From contig CAVZDW010000003.1 of assembly GCA_963774155.1 (NCBI GenBank), positions 186,001-250,000 on the forward strand: a DNA stretch of 64,000 bases, given 5' to 3'. Below are positions 8,015 to 17,445 of the stretch, piece by piece (the first letter of the stretch is position 1; every line of letters begins with the position of its first letter). Under the pieces are notes generated by a model. The model saw only the letters and a list, made by a program, of their open reading frames with translations. It ran no database searches and was not told the origin of the DNA. A program made the translations under genes and the position numbers. The DNA is from DASSUW01 sp963774155 (GTDB taxonomy: Bacteria > Actinomycetota > Thermoleophilia > Solirubrobacterales > Solirubrobacteraceae).

Positions 8015-8902
8015 CCGAGCACGTCGCGCAGCGCCGGCTCGAGCTCGGGCTGCGCGAAGGCGTAGCCGAGCTCGCCGAGGCGCCGGGGCACGACGTTCTG
8101 GCCGGTCGTCACGACCTGCGCCATCTCGCCGTAGAGCGCCTTGACCGCGAGGCCCGGGACCGGCAGGAAGGCGGGCCGGTGGATGACCCGCCCGAGCGCC
8201 TTCGAGAGCTCGGCGTTGGTGACCGGACGGGGCGCCGTCACGTTGACCGGACCGCTCGCGCGGTCGTCGTCGAGGCAGTGGACGATCGCGCCCGCGACGT
8301 CGTCGAGATGGATCCAGGCGACGAACTGCTTGCCGCCGGCCACCGGGCCGCCGATGCCGAGCTTGAAGAACGGGAGCATCTTCGCCAGCGCGCCGCCGTC
8401 GGGCGAGAGCACGACGCCGGTGCGCGTGGTGACGACCCGCGCGAAGTCCGCGGCCGCGCGGGCCTCGCCCTCCCAGACCTTGACGACACCGGCCACGAAG
8501 TCGTCGCCGAGGGCGGCGGTCTCGTCGAGCGGCTCTGCGCCGCGCGGGCCGTAGACGCCGACGGCCGACTGGGAGATCAGCACGGGCGTGCCGGCCGTCC
8601 GCATGCCCCCCACCAGCGCGCGCGTGGAGTCCACGCGCGAGGCGCGGATCCGGTGCTTGGCATCGTCGCTCCAGCGCTGGTCGATCCGCTCGCCGAGCAG
8701 GTGGACGACCGCGTCGGCGCCTTCGAGGGCCGCGGCCGGCGGCGCCTGCACCGCGTCCCACTCGTGGACCTCGACCCCGAGCGCCTCGCGCCCGCGCCGG
8801 GCGTCGCGCGACAGCGCCGACGATGTCGTCGCCGCGCGCCTTGAGGCGGTCGACGACGGCCCGTCCGATCGTACCCGTGGCTCCGGTGATGACGACTCGC
8901 AT
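8011..8902 (-). CDS. TIGR01777-family NAD(P)-dependent epimerase, frameshifted
   Basis: SDR-like epimerase of the YfcH/SulA family (TIGR01777). It starts at ATG 8902 with MRVVITGATGTIGRAVVDRL, then the frame changes near 8818: one extra C on the plus strand. Dropping it gives DDIVALSRDARRGREAL and continues normally (VHLLGERIDQRWSD, ISQSAVGVYGPRG, WIHLDDVAGAIVHCL) to the stop at 8011; total 297 codons, normal for the family. A sequencing or assembly indel is likely, true inactivation possible. Substrate unknown. The family is often found beside photolyases, as here, with a GTGA overlap to phr. Confidence 0.88.
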
Positions 8903-8924
8903 GGCTCCCAGCTTAACAGTTTGT

Positions 8925-9320
8925 GTGGCAGAACCTCAACATCATGTTCAGCACTCGCACGGTCCGCCCTACGGTTCGTATACATGGTTCGCCCGGCGCA
9001 TCGGGGATGATGCAACCATCGACCTCCACTCGAACGTCACCGGAGACCGGATCGAGGTCGCCCTCACCGGCGAGCTCGACATGGGCGCCGCCTTCAAGCT
9101 CGAGCCGGAGATCGACCGGCTGCTCGGCGAGCACGACGTCAGCCGCCTCGTCGTGGACCTCGCCGGAGTCCGCTTCGTCGACTCGGCGGGAATCGGCGCG
9201 CTGCTCTCGACGCACGAGCGGGCGAAGGACGCCGGGGTCGACCTCGAGCTCGCCAACGCTTCCGACCCGGTCCGCCGGATCCTCGACATGTCGGGGACCG
9301 GCGACGTGCTGACGGACTGA
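8925..9320 (+). CDS. STAS-domain anti-sigma factor antagonist
   Basis: The recognisable domain (IDLHSNVTGDRIEVALTGEL to the end, ~100 residues) is a STAS protein of the SpoIIAA/RsbV type: a partner-switching antagonist whose phosphorylated serine is in FVDSAGIGALLSTH. The start is uncertain: no ATG or GTG lies close to the domain, and GTG 8925 is the nearest in-frame start, adding ~30 unusual residues; an indel upstream would also explain this. Divergent from the epimerase gene by about 22 bases. No anti-sigma kinase is visible in the window, so its partner is elsewhere. Confidence 0.8.
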   Translation: MAEPQHHVQHSHGPPYGSYTWFARRIGDDATIDLHSNVTGDRIEVALTGELDMGAAFKLEPEIDRLLGEHDVSRLVVDLAGVRFVDSAGIGALLSTHERAKDAGVDLELANASDPVRRILDMSGTGDVLTD

Positions 9321-9333
9321 GAAACTCCGCGGG

Positions 9334-10023
9334 GTGCTCCCCGCCGCCTTCGCTGTGGCGGTCGTCGCGCTCGCCGCGGCGATCGCGACCGGCGTCGTCG
9401 CCGTCCCCGACCTCGCGGACGAGATCGGCGACACCACCGCCTCGTTCGGCGCCTGGATCTATCTCGCGGTCGCCGTGCTCATCTTCCTGGAGACGACCGC
9501 GCTCGTCGGCTTCGTGATCCACGGCGAGCTGGTCCTGCTCGTCGCCGGGGTCGCCGCCGAGCGCGGGGACGCGTCGCTGCCGGTGGTCATCGTGCTCGCG
9601 TGCGCGGCGGCGGTGGCGGGCGACGTGGTGAGCCTGCACCTCGGACGCCGGCTCGGCCGCCCGTTCCTGGAGCGCCACGGGCCGCGCGTGCGGATCGACG
9701 CCGCGCGGCTCGACCGGATCGACGCGTTCTTCGCCCGCCACGGCCCCCGGGCGGTGCTGCTCGGCCGCTTCACCGGCTTCCTGCGGGCCACGATGCCGTT
9801 CGTGGCCGGCACGTCAGGCATGCCGCGCCGCCGTCTCCTCCCCCCGAGCGTGTTCGGCGCGCTCATCTGGACCACGACGTTCGTGGTGATCGGCTACGTG
9901 TTCTCGGAGTCGTTCGCGAGCGCGGGCGAGACGGCCACCCGGGTGGCGCTCGTCGGCGTGCTCGCGGTCATCGCGGCGCTCAGCGTGCGCGCAGCGCTGC
10001 GATCCCGGCCTCGGCGAACGTAG
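9334..10023 (+). CDS. DedA-family membrane protein
   Basis: 229 residues with about five hydrophobic segments and the DedA/VTT (SNARE-associated) core: FLETTALVGFVIHGELVLLVAGVAAERG, GDVVSLHLGRRLGRP, and the signature FARHGPRAVLLGRFTGFLRATMPFVAG. DedA proteins are inner-membrane lipid carriers/scramblases or proton-dependent transporters needed for envelope integrity. GTG start 9334, 13 bases after the STAS gene, so probably one transcript. The C-terminus overlaps the convergent TetR gene by 44 bases. Confidence 0.9.
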   Translation: MLPAAFAVAVVALAAAIATGVVAVPDLADEIGDTTASFGAWIYLAVAVLIFLETTALVGFVIHGELVLLVAGVAAERGDASLPVVIVLACAAAVAGDVVSLHLGRRLGRPFLERHGPRVRIDAARLDRIDAFFARHGPRAVLLGRFTGFLRATMPFVAGTSGMPRRRLLPPSVFGALIWTTTFVVIGYVFSESFASAGETATRVALVGVLAVIAALSVRAALRSRPRRT

Positions 10024-10582
10024 CCGCGTCGTCGAGCAGCGCCTCGATCTCCGCGCCCGTGAGGTCACGCCGGTCCTGCTCCATGCGCTCGACCGCCGTC
10101 TCCTCCGTGGTACGCAGCCCCGCCATCAGCGCCGCGGCGGCGAGCTGCGCGGCCAGCCGCCCACGGGGCCCGAGCTCGGTCTCGAGCGCGTCGGCGACCA
10201 CGCGCTCGATCGCGCCGTAGAGCCCCAGCCGGCGCGCCCCGATGGTGGGGACCTCGCGGGCCAGCTTGAGCTGGAGCATGAGCTCCGGCTCGATCCAGCC
10301 GTCGAGCTCGCCCAGCCACGACCGCACCGTGGCGATCGTCCCGGCCTCGGTCTCGCCGGCCAGCATCGCGGAGAGGGCCTCGACGGCCGCGCCGGCGTCG
10401 CCGAAGACGATCTCCTCCTTGCTCGCGAAGTAGGTGAAGACCGTGGCGCGGGAGACGTCGGCCGCCTCGGCGATCTGGTCCATCGTGGTCTTCGTGAAGC
10501 CGCGCTCGGCGAACAGCCGCATCGCGGCGTCGCGGATCGCGATCCGGGTCGCCTGCTTCTTGCGTTCGCGGAGGCCGGCCAT
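9980..10582 (-). CDS. TetR/AcrR-family transcriptional regulator
   Basis: 200 residues; N-terminal TetR helix-turn-helix (ATRIAIRDAAMRLFAERGF, then ADVSRATVFTYFASKEE, residues ~10-55) and an all-helical ligand domain without a recognisable subfamily signature. Divergent from the MMPL exporter gene; the 76-base gap holds a 24-base near-perfect palindrome (10617-10640), the natural operator for repressing both genes. Likely a local repressor of lipid or drug export; the ligand is unknown. Confidence 0.9.
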   Translation of the reverse strand: MAGLRERKKQATRIAIRDAAMRLFAERGFTKTTMDQIAEAADVSRATVFTYFASKEEIVFGDAGAAVEALSAMLAGETEAGTIATVRSWLGELDGWIEPELMLQLKLAREVPTIGARRLGLYGAIERVVADALETELGPRGRLAAQLAAAALMAGLRTTEETAVERMEQDRRDLTGAEIEALLDDAATFAEAGIAALRAR

Positions 10583-10616
10583 CGGATCGAGAGTCTAACA
10601 CTGCGTCCGATTTTAC

Positions 10617-10640
10617 ACTCAGTTGAAATTTCGACTGAGT
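10617..10640. promoter_or_regulatory. palindromic operator between tetR and MMPL genes
   Basis: 24-base inverted repeat, ACTCAGTTGAAA followed by TTTCGACTGAGT, with one mismatched pair. It lies 35 bases from the tetR start and 19 from the MMPL start. Size and position fit a TetR dimer-of-dimers site. Confidence 0.7.
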
Positions 10641-10658
10641 CTGGTTATCTTCCCGGAC

Positions 10659-12741
10659 ATGTCCTCTCTCCTCTCCCGCATCGCCTCCCTCAGCGGCCGC
10701 CGCCCACGGGTCACGACCGCCGTCGTCCTCCTCGCGCTCGTCGCGCTGATCGCCGGCGCCACCAGCGTCGGCGGCAGCTTCAAGGACGACTTCACCGTCC
10801 CCGGCATCGAGTCCCAGAAGGCCCAGGACCTGCTCGAGCAGCGCTTCCCGGCCCAGTCCGGCACCCAGGCCACGGTCGTCTTCAGCGGATCGCTCGACCG
10901 TCCGGCCATCGACGACTCGCTCGCCGCCATCGCCAAGCAGCCCGCCGTCGTGGGCGTCGGCGACCCACAGGTGTCCGAAGACGGTCGGCACCGCGTACGC
11001 GACCGTCGACTACGACCGTCCCGCCGAGGATCTCGACGGCACGGTCGTCGAGCGGCTCGAGAAGGCCACGGCGCCACTCGAGCGCGACGGGATGCAGGTC
11101 GCCATGTCCGGCGAGGTCGTCGACGGCTCCGCCACCGGCGGCTTCCCGATCGGCGAGCTCGCCGGCCTGGCGATCGCCGTGCTCCTGCTCTTCCTCGTGC
11201 TCCGCAACCTGCGGGCCACCCGCAACGCGCTCGGCGTCGCGCTGGCCGGCCTCGGCTTCGGCTTCGGCGCGCTGCTGTGGCTGGCCGCGGCGACCGACGT
11301 GCCCGGACTGGCACCGACGCTCGCCGGCATGCTCGGCCTCGGCGCGGGCATCGACTATGCGCTGCTGCTCGCTGCGCGCCAGCAGGAGGAGCTCCGCGCG
11401 GGCCGCTCGCCGCTGGAGGCCGCCCGCCGCACGAACGCCACAGCCGGCCACTCGGCGCTGACCGCGGCGGGCATCGTGCTCGTCTCGATCTCCGGCCTGC
11501 TCGTGACCGGCATCCCGTTCGTCGGCCGCGCCGGCGTGGCCGCCGGACTGGTCGTGCTGGCGTGTGCCGTGACCTGCGTCGTCCTGCTCCCCGCGCGCTT
11601 CGCGAGCGCGGGACCGCGCCTGCTGCCCCGCCGCGAGCAGAAGGCCAAGCCGGCCGGTCGCGCGCCGTGGGCCACCCGGCGGCCGCGCTTCGCGCTCGTC
11701 GCCGCCGGCCTCGTGACGCTGGCGCTGGCGGCCCCCGCGGTGGGCCTCGAACTCGGCCAGCCGGACGACCGCAACCTCCCCGCCGACGCGACCCAGCGCC
11801 AGGCCTACGACCGCCTCGCCGAGGGCTTCGGCCCCGGCGTCAACGGACCGCTCGTCGTCGCGGTGTCCGACGCATCGCCGCGCACGCTCGACCGGCTCGC
11901 GGCCGCGATCGGCAAGGACCCGGAGGTGGCGAGCGTGAGCGAGCCCGTGGTCAACGAGGCAGGCGACACCGCCGTCATCACGGTCACGCCGGAGCATGGC
12001 CCGCAGGACGAGGCCACGCGCGCCCTGGTCGACCGGCTGCGCGCCGGGGCGATCCCGGACAGCGGCGCCGTGGCGTACATCGGCGGCCGCACCGCGCGCT
12101 TCGGCGACGAGGCCGAGCAGATCGCGTCGCGCATCCCGCTGTTCGCCGGCGCCGTGGTCGGGCTCTCGCTGCTCCTGCTGCTCGCCGCCTTCCGCTCGTG
12201 GCGGATCTCGCTGCTCTCGGCGGCCTTCAACCTGCTGTCGATCGCCGCCGCGTACGGCGTGGTCACGCTGGCGTTCCAGACGTCGGCCGGCGCGTCGCTG
12301 CTCGGCGTCGAGCAGCTGCCCGTCATCCCCTACGTGCCGCTGTTCATGTTCGCGATCCTCTTCGGGCTCTCGACGGACTACAACGTCTTCCTGCTCTCGC
12401 GCGTCCGCGAAGAATGGGATCGGCACGCCGACCACCGCGAGGCGATCGCGGCGGCGACCGCGGGCACGCGGAAGATCATCACCGCCGCGGGCGGGATCAT
12501 GATCGCGGTCTTCCTCGGGTTCGCCACCGACCCGGATCCCGTGATCAAGATGACCGGCATCGGGCTCGCGACGGCCGTGCTCGTCGACGTGACGCTCGTG
12601 CGCATGTTCATGGCGCCCGCCGCGCTGACGCTGTTCGGCGACCGGCTGTGGCGGGGCTCGGCGACGAGCCGACGCGCACGGGGATCCGCACGGTCAACCC
12701 GGCGGCCCGAAACCGCACCGCACCCGACCGGCGGACGGTGA
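10659..12741 (+). CDS. MMPL-family RND transporter, frameshifted
   Basis: About 694 residues after correcting one extra G near 10977 (the reading then runs VSKTVGTAYATVDYDRP). MMPL proteins are proton-driven exporters of lipids or hydrophobic compounds with two halves of ~6 helices each. Visible: first helix TTAVVLLALVALIAGATSV, an extracytoplasmic loop with EQRFPAQSGTQATVVF, and the transmembrane Asp-Tyr pairs typical of the family, GLGAGIDYALLL (first half) and FGLSTDYNVFLLSRVREEWD (second half). ATG 10659 is 19 bases after the operator palindrome. Shorter than mycobacterial MmpL3, like the small actinobacterial members regulated by adjacent TetR proteins. Substrate unknown. Confidence 0.88.
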
Positions 12742-12800
12742 CGTGAGCGGCGTGCCCGGCAGAGGGAGCGGCGGGGCCGCTCCCCCTGCCGGGCTCAGCG

Positions 12801-14425
12801 TCATGGCAGGGCGATTGCCCGGCCGTCGAGCTCGGACCGGCCGCGCAGGCCCAGCTCACGCAGGATCGTCGGCAGGATGTCGACCGAGCGGATCGCCTTG
12901 TGCGAGTCGCGCGAGCCGACCCCGGCACCCGCGAACACGATCGGGATCTCCTGGACCGGCCGCTGGGCGCCGCCGTGGTCGCCCGCCACGCCGTAGCTCG
13001 TGTCGTCCTTCAACAGGCCGACGACATCGGCGGCGTACGGCGCCGCCATGCTGTCGACGATCTCCTGGCCGCGCAGCGCCCAGTAGATGCCCCTCGCTGA
13101 GCGACATCCGGCCGAGGTTCGTCTTCTCGAGCCGGTAGCGGCTGCCGTCGAGCCGGTAGGTGGCGATGACGTCGGGCAGCTTCGCCATCACGCGAGCGGC
13201 GTTCCGCTTGGCCTCGACCGACGTGTCGGTCAGCCACGTCCGGATCGCGGAGTCCTGGTAGCGAGAAGCGCACGTTGCCGGTGTCGACGAGCGGCGCCAG
13301 CGACGGGGACGGCGCGAGGAACGTGCCGTTCTCGGTCGTGCCGTAGTACCAGTTGAAGTCGCCGCGCAAGGCCGCGTCGACGCCGTGGAAGCGCTTCGAC
13401 GGCTGCCCGCATGGTCGGTCGTGAGGACGACGAGCGTCTCGTCGTCCTGCCCGAGCTCGCGCAGCTTGCGCAGGATGCGGCCGACCTGCTCGTCCGCGGT
13501 CTTGGCGACGAAGCGCAGATGGGCCTGCTCGGCGTCCGATCCCGGCGGGTACGTGCCGTCATCGGTGATGCCGCCCCACATGTGGCTCGCCTTGTCGACC
13601 GAGCCGAGCGTGAGGAGCATGCCGCTCCACGGCTCGCGCTCCATCATCGCCATGCCGGCGTCGGCGGTCCAGACGTCGCCGCCCAGGTGCGCGGGGTCGC
13701 GGCCGACCGCGAAGCGGTTGCCGTCGAGCGGGTACATCCAGGCCGGCGCGACGTCGGTGCCGTAGGTGAGCCCCGTCGAGGAGTTGACGTAGTACCGGCC
13801 GCAGGACGGCTCCGAGATGTAGGTCGGCACGTTGAGGCCGGTCGGCCCGCGCCAGTTGTTGCTCGGTGGCGCCGTCGCAGTTGGCGTTGCGGCTCGAGAA
13901 CGTGACCGCGATGTCGCCAGTGGGCCCGTTCGCCGAGTAGACGGCGTAGTTCTTCTGGCCGGCGGTGATGAACTTGGTGCCCGGGTGGGCCGCCTTGAGG
14001 TAGTCGGCGAGCTTCCAGTAGCCCTCGTGGGCGATCAGGTCGTTGAACTGCTCGCGCGTGAGCGAGCCGGAGGTCCACATCGAGCCGGGACCTTCGCCGA
14101 GCACGTTCTCGGTATCGCGGAACGCCTCGTCGGCCCAGCCCATGTCCTTCGGGAGCTGGCCGCTCGTGATGACGTTGTGTGTGATCACCGTCTCCGACGC
14201 CATGTGCCCGAGATAGGCGTTGTCGAAGTTCACGCCGTCGCGCATCAGGGCGCGCACGTTGCGCATGTCGAACTTGTCGACGTAGTCCGGCCGGAACTGA
14301 TCGACGACGAGGATCAGCACCCGCTTGGGCGGATCCTTCTTGCCGTGCGCCCAAGCGGACGAGCCCGCTCCGAGCACGACGAGCAGACCGACGACGACAC
14401 CTGCGACGCGCGACGCGTACCGCAT
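12801..14425 (-). pseudogene. secreted alkaline phosphatase-family protein, four frameshifts
   Basis: Alkaline phosphatase/nucleotide pyrophosphatase-superfamily enzyme, ~541 residues when repaired. It begins at ATG 14425 with a signal peptide (VAGVVVGLLVVLGAGSSAWA) and RVLILVVDQFRPDY (metal-binding Asp), then the nucleophile region ASETVITHNVITSG. The frame breaks at ~13861 (extra base), ~13407 (one missing in a C-run), ~13261 (extra) and ~13091 (extra in a C-run); each correction restores sense (ATENNWRGPTG, TDHAGQPSKRF, RFSYQDSAIRTW, SEGIYWALRGQE). C-terminal metal ligands appear as LTTDHAG, then GVAGDHGG. The protein family hydrolyses phosphate esters outside the cell. Four indels in 1.6 kb are either error or decay; the preserved sense argues for error. 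Confidence 0.8.
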
Positions 14426-14482
14426 GGACCCCTCCTCCGGTGGATGCCGCCGATTCTCTTGGAGCCGGAGTTGTTAACCAAG

Positions 14483-15013
14483 CTAGCTGTCGCGGTGGAA
14501 GTCGCCCGCGCACAGGCCGTGGACCCCGCGGCCGGCGTCGCGCGCCGAGCGCTCGGCCGCGCGGAACCGGTCGTAGCGCTGGAACGGCTCGTCGTCGTAG
14601 ACGTAGGTCGTGGCCCAGCCGGCCGCGAGAATCTGGGTCTGCAGGCTCTTGCCCTCCACGGCGGCGTAGGCCAGCAGGCGGTCGTAGCGGTCGATCGTGT
14701 CCTGGGTCGGGTCGGTGCGCAGCGTCACCTCGCGCCCCGGCCGGGCGAGCTCCGCCATCAGCGCGGAGGCCTGCGGGCCGCCGCACTCGACGCCGACGCC
14801 CGGCCGCTTGGTCTCCGGCGTGTCGATGCCGATCAGCCGCACCGTGACACGCCGGCCCTCGGAGTCGAGGACCTTCACGGTGTCGCCGTCGACCGCCTCG
14901 ACGATCCGGCCGCGGATCACGTCGCCGGCGCCCTCGAGCTCCTCGCGCGCAGCGGGCAGCGCCGCGCCGGCGAAGAGGATCACGAGGACGAGGAGCAGCA
15001 GGCGTCGAACCAC
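14483..15013 (-). CDS. secreted thermonuclease-like (SNase) protein
   Basis: 176 residues: a short signal/anchor (RRLLLLVLVILFAGAALPA) and a staphylococcal-nuclease OB-fold domain: RIVEAVDGDTVKVLD, RLIGIDTPETKRPG, then DRYDRLLAYAAVEGKSL and FRAAERSARDAGRG. The Asp and Arg positions of Ca2+-dependent SNases are present, so cleavage of extracellular DNA/RNA is plausible. GTG 15013 gives the signal peptide directly. Its start is only 15 bases from the GTG of the divergent gene at 15029, leaving no room for two normal promoters. Confidence 0.88.
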   Translation of the reverse strand: MVRRLLLLVLVILFAGAALPAAREELEGAGDVIRGRIVEAVDGDTVKVLDSEGRRVTVRLIGIDTPETKRPGVGVECGGPQASALMAELARPGREVTLRTDPTQDTIDRYDRLLAYAAVEGKSLQTQILAAGWATTYVYDDEPFQRYDRFRAAERSARDAGRGVHGLCAGDFHRDS

Positions 15014-15028
15014 CCAGATGAGTTCACC

Positions 15029-15421
15029 GTGCCGACGCGCATCACCTTCTTCGAGGTTCCGCCCGAGGCGGACGAGGCGTTCCTCGCCGCGTGGGAGCGC
15101 GACGGCGCGGGCGAGCTGTGGCGGGCGCTGCGCGACGACGTCGCCTCCCGCTACGTGGCGCTCGCGGCGGCCGACGACGGACCGGACCTCTACACGCTCG
15201 TGAGCGAGAGCGGCCGCAACGACGTGGCCGGCGGCGTGCTGCTCGTCCAGCCGGTCGGCGACCCCGAGGCGTGGGCGGCCGAGGAGCCCACCGGGCATCG
15301 CGGCTACCTGGGCCGGCGGCTGTACCGCAGCCTCGACGGCGGCGAGCACCTCGGGCTCGCGCGCTGGTCGAGCCCGCTGATGATCCAGCGCGCCGGGCAG
15401 AGCGGCACGGTCTACGGCTGA
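15029..15421 (+). CDS. hypothetical protein, ABM-like fold
   Basis: 130 residues, no signal peptide. TRITFFEVPPEADEAFLAAWE followed by alternating strands and helices (YVALAAADDGPDLYTLVSES) resembles the ferredoxin-like antibiotic-biosynthesis-monooxygenase fold, but I cannot name a family. GTG 15029 lacks a clear Shine-Dalgarno. The stop overlaps the convergent FhuF-like gene by 10 bases. Confidence 0.65.
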   Translation: MPTRITFFEVPPEADEAFLAAWERDGAGELWRALRDDVASRYVALAAADDGPDLYTLVSESGRNDVAGGVLLVQPVGDPEAWAAEEPTGHRGYLGRRLYRSLDGGEHLGLARWSSPLMIQRAGQSGTVYG

Positions 15422-16180
15422 GCGAGCTGCTCGGCCTCGCAGGACTCGGGGTCGCGCAGCGAGCAGTCCGAGCAGTACGGCGGCGCGGCCGGCTCGGTGT
15501 AGGCACGGCAGCACCCGCCCTTGCGCATGACGCAGACGGGGCCGACCTGCCACAGCGAGAGCCGCGCCTTCCAGGGTGCGCCGCCGGCCGCCGAGAGGGC
15601 GCGGAGCGTGGCGATGCGCTCCGGCGTGACCGGGAGCGCCGACTGGTAGGCCAGGACGCCGCCGAAGCCGTCGCCGACCTCGGCCCAGAGCCCCGGGAGC
15701 CCGAGCCCGCTCAACCCGCGCAGCGTGTGCAGGAGCGGCCGGACCGCCTCGGCCAGCGCCGCCACCGCGCGCTCGTGGCGCTCGCGCTCGCTCGACGACC
15801 ACGGAGGCCTCGCCCGCCCAGGGGTGGCCGGGCGGGACGAGCGCGGCCGGCGTGCCGAGCTCGAGCTTCGCGGCCCAGGCGCCGGGGTGCGCGTGCCAGC
15901 GCAGGGCGTCCCGCTCGACGAGGAAGCTCGCGTCCGCGGCGACCGCCGCGTAGCCGATCGAGCGGGCCACCAGCCCGCCGTACCAGGCGGCCAGGTACTT
16001 GGCCGCCGCCTTCCCCGGTGTGCCCGCCGCGGTGAGCCGGCCGTGCAGCTCGGCCAGGCCGCCGTCGACGAGGTCGGCGGCCGAGAAGACCTCGTGCTCG
16101 ACCGCCGGGTCGAAGTACGCGAACCAGGACGCGAAGGAGGTGTCGAGCCACGCGCGCGGGCTGTCGGCCGCCAGAAGCAC
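15412..16180 (-). CDS. FhuF-like ferric siderophore reductase, frameshifted
   Basis: About 255 residues after removing one extra base near 15790 (reading VVVERERHERAVAALAEAV through the junction). The C-terminus carries the [2Fe-2S] cysteine motif of FhuF-type reductases: CVMRKGGCCRAYT, then PPYCSDC, which reduces Fe(III)-siderophores in the cytoplasm to release iron. The N-terminal part (WFAYFDPAVEHEV, KYLAAWYGGLVARSIGYAAV) fits the siderophore-reductase family. GTG 16180 is chosen as nearest start; a DtxR/IdeR-type box lies 14 bases upstream (16194-16212), so induction under iron limitation is expected. Divergent from an M20 peptidase gene sharing the same box. Confidence 0.82.
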
Positions 16181-16193
16181 GCCCGAGATCGTA

Positions 16194-16212
16194 TTAGGGT
16201 TGCCTAACCGAC
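16194..16212. promoter_or_regulatory. DtxR/IdeR-type iron box, divergent
   Basis: TTAGGGTTGCCTAACCGAC fits the 19-base DtxR/IdeR operator (TTAGGTTAGSCTAACCTAA) in its central inverted repeat. It sits between the FhuF-like gene (start 16180) and the peptidase gene (start 16224), within 15 bases of both, so one Fe-regulator dimer pair could repress both. Confidence 0.75.
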
Positions 16213-16223
16213 ATGATGTCGCG

Positions 16224-17399
16224 ATGGAGATCGACGCCGACCGCCTCGGCGAGGACATCGCGCGGCTCGTCCGCGTCCCCAGCGTGACCGGCGACGAGCG
16301 CGCGGCGATGGAGGCGCTCGTGGAGCTCTGCGGCGAGCACGGCGTCCCCGCCGAGCTGCACGAGCACGACCTCACGGCCCTGCGCGGCCGCCCCGGCTAC
16401 CCCGGCGAGGAGGCGGCGCGCACCGAGCTGGTCGGGGTGACCGCGACGCTGCGCGGCGGCGCCGGCCCGCGCCTGTGCCTCAACGGCCACCTCGACGTGG
16501 TCGGGCCGGGGACCGAGCCGTGGCGGCACGGACCGTGGTCGGGCGCGATCGAGGGCGGGTTCGTCCACGGTCGCGGCTCGCTCGACATGAAGGCGGGCGT
16601 GGTCGCCGCGCTGCACGCGATGGCGGCGGTGGGGGCCGACGCGCCGGGCGAGGTCGTGCTCATGGCGGTGGCCTCGGAGGAGGACGGCGGGCTCGGCACG
16701 TTCGCGGCGCTCGAGGCCGACAGCGCGTTCGACGCGTGCGTGATCCCCGAGCCGACCGGCCTCGCCGTCGTCCCCGCCCACGCGGGCGCGCTGACCTTCC
16801 GGGGCGTCGTCCGCGGCCGGGCGGCGCACGCGGCCATGCGGCTGGAGGGCATCTCGGCCATCGACCGCTACGTCCCGCTCCACCTGGCCCTGCACCAGCT
16901 CGAGCGCGAGCTCAACGCCGACGTCGCCCACCCGCTGATGGCGGCGCTCGAGCTGCCCTACCCCGTGCTCGTCGGCCAGGTCCACGCCGGCGACTGGTCG
17001 AGCTCGGTGCCGGACCGCCTGGAGTTCGAGGGACGCGTCGGCGTTCCGGTCGGCGCCGAGACCGCCGCGATCCGCGAGCGCGTCGAGGCGCTCGTCGACG
17101 GCGTGGCCGAGCTCACGTGGACCGGCGGCCAGTTCGCCCCCGCCGCGACCGAGCTCGACCACCCGCTGGTCCGGCTCGTCACGAGCGCGATCGAGGCCGA
17201 GACCGGCGAGCCGGCCCGGCTGGCCGGCCTGCCCGCCGGCACCGACATGCGCCAGTTCACCGCCCGCGGCATCCCTTCCGTGCTCGTCGGCGCCGGAGAC
17301 CTGCGGCTCGCCCACGCGGTCGACGAGCGCGTCCCGCTCGACGAGCTCGTCGCCCTCACGCGCGCGCTCGCGCGCGTGATCCGCAGCTTCGGCGCATGA
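16224..17399 (+). CDS. M20 metallopeptidase/deacylase (ArgE/DapE family)
   Basis: 391 residues. Di-zinc M20 amidohydrolase: NGHLDVVGPG (zinc His and catalytic Asp), GRGSLDMKAG (bridging Asp), SEEDGG (catalytic Glu and zinc Glu), a lid domain around 170-290 (GRAAHAAMRLEGISAID), and a C-terminal zinc His in LAHAVDERVP. Family members deacylate N-acetyl amino acids or cleave dipeptides in the cytoplasm. The substrate cannot be read from sequence; the shared iron box with a siderophore reductase suggests hydrolysis of an amide in a siderophore or its precursor, which is inference. ATG 16224 lies 12 bases after the box. Confidence 0.88.
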   Translation: MEIDADRLGEDIARLVRVPSVTGDERAAMEALVELCGEHGVPAELHEHDLTALRGRPGYPGEEAARTELVGVTATLRGGAGPRLCLNGHLDVVGPGTEPWRHGPWSGAIEGGFVHGRGSLDMKAGVVAALHAMAAVGADAPGEVVLMAVASEEDGGLGTFAALEADSAFDACVIPEPTGLAVVPAHAGALTFRGVVRGRAAHAAMRLEGISAIDRYVPLHLALHQLERELNADVAHPLMAALELPYPVLVGQVHAGDWSSSVPDRLEFEGRVGVPVGAETAAIRERVEALVDGVAELTWTGGQFAPAATELDHPLVRLVTSAIEAETGEPARLAGLPAGTDMRQFTARGIPSVLVGAGDLRLAHAVDERVPLDELVALTRALARVIRSFGA

Positions 17400-17409
17400 A
17401 CCGAGCGCA

Positions 17410-17435
17410 TTAGGGCACCCTAACCTCGTGCTAGG
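17410..17435. promoter_or_regulatory. second DtxR/IdeR-type iron box with extra half-site
   Basis: TTAGGGCACCCTAACC begins at 17410, 11 bases after the peptidase stop, and is followed by another TAGGGT half-site on the same strand (CACCCTA, 9 bases, TAGGGTG). Upstream of the small gene at 17446. Could bind more than one DtxR-type dimer. Confidence 0.65.
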
Positions 17436-17445
17436 GTGCCGGGCC

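Noticed and set aside
12801..14425. Programmed ribosomal frameshifting in the phosphatase and S15 genes
   Set aside because: Four shifts per gene in mixed directions without slippery heptamers or pseudoknots; sequence error or decay explains them better.
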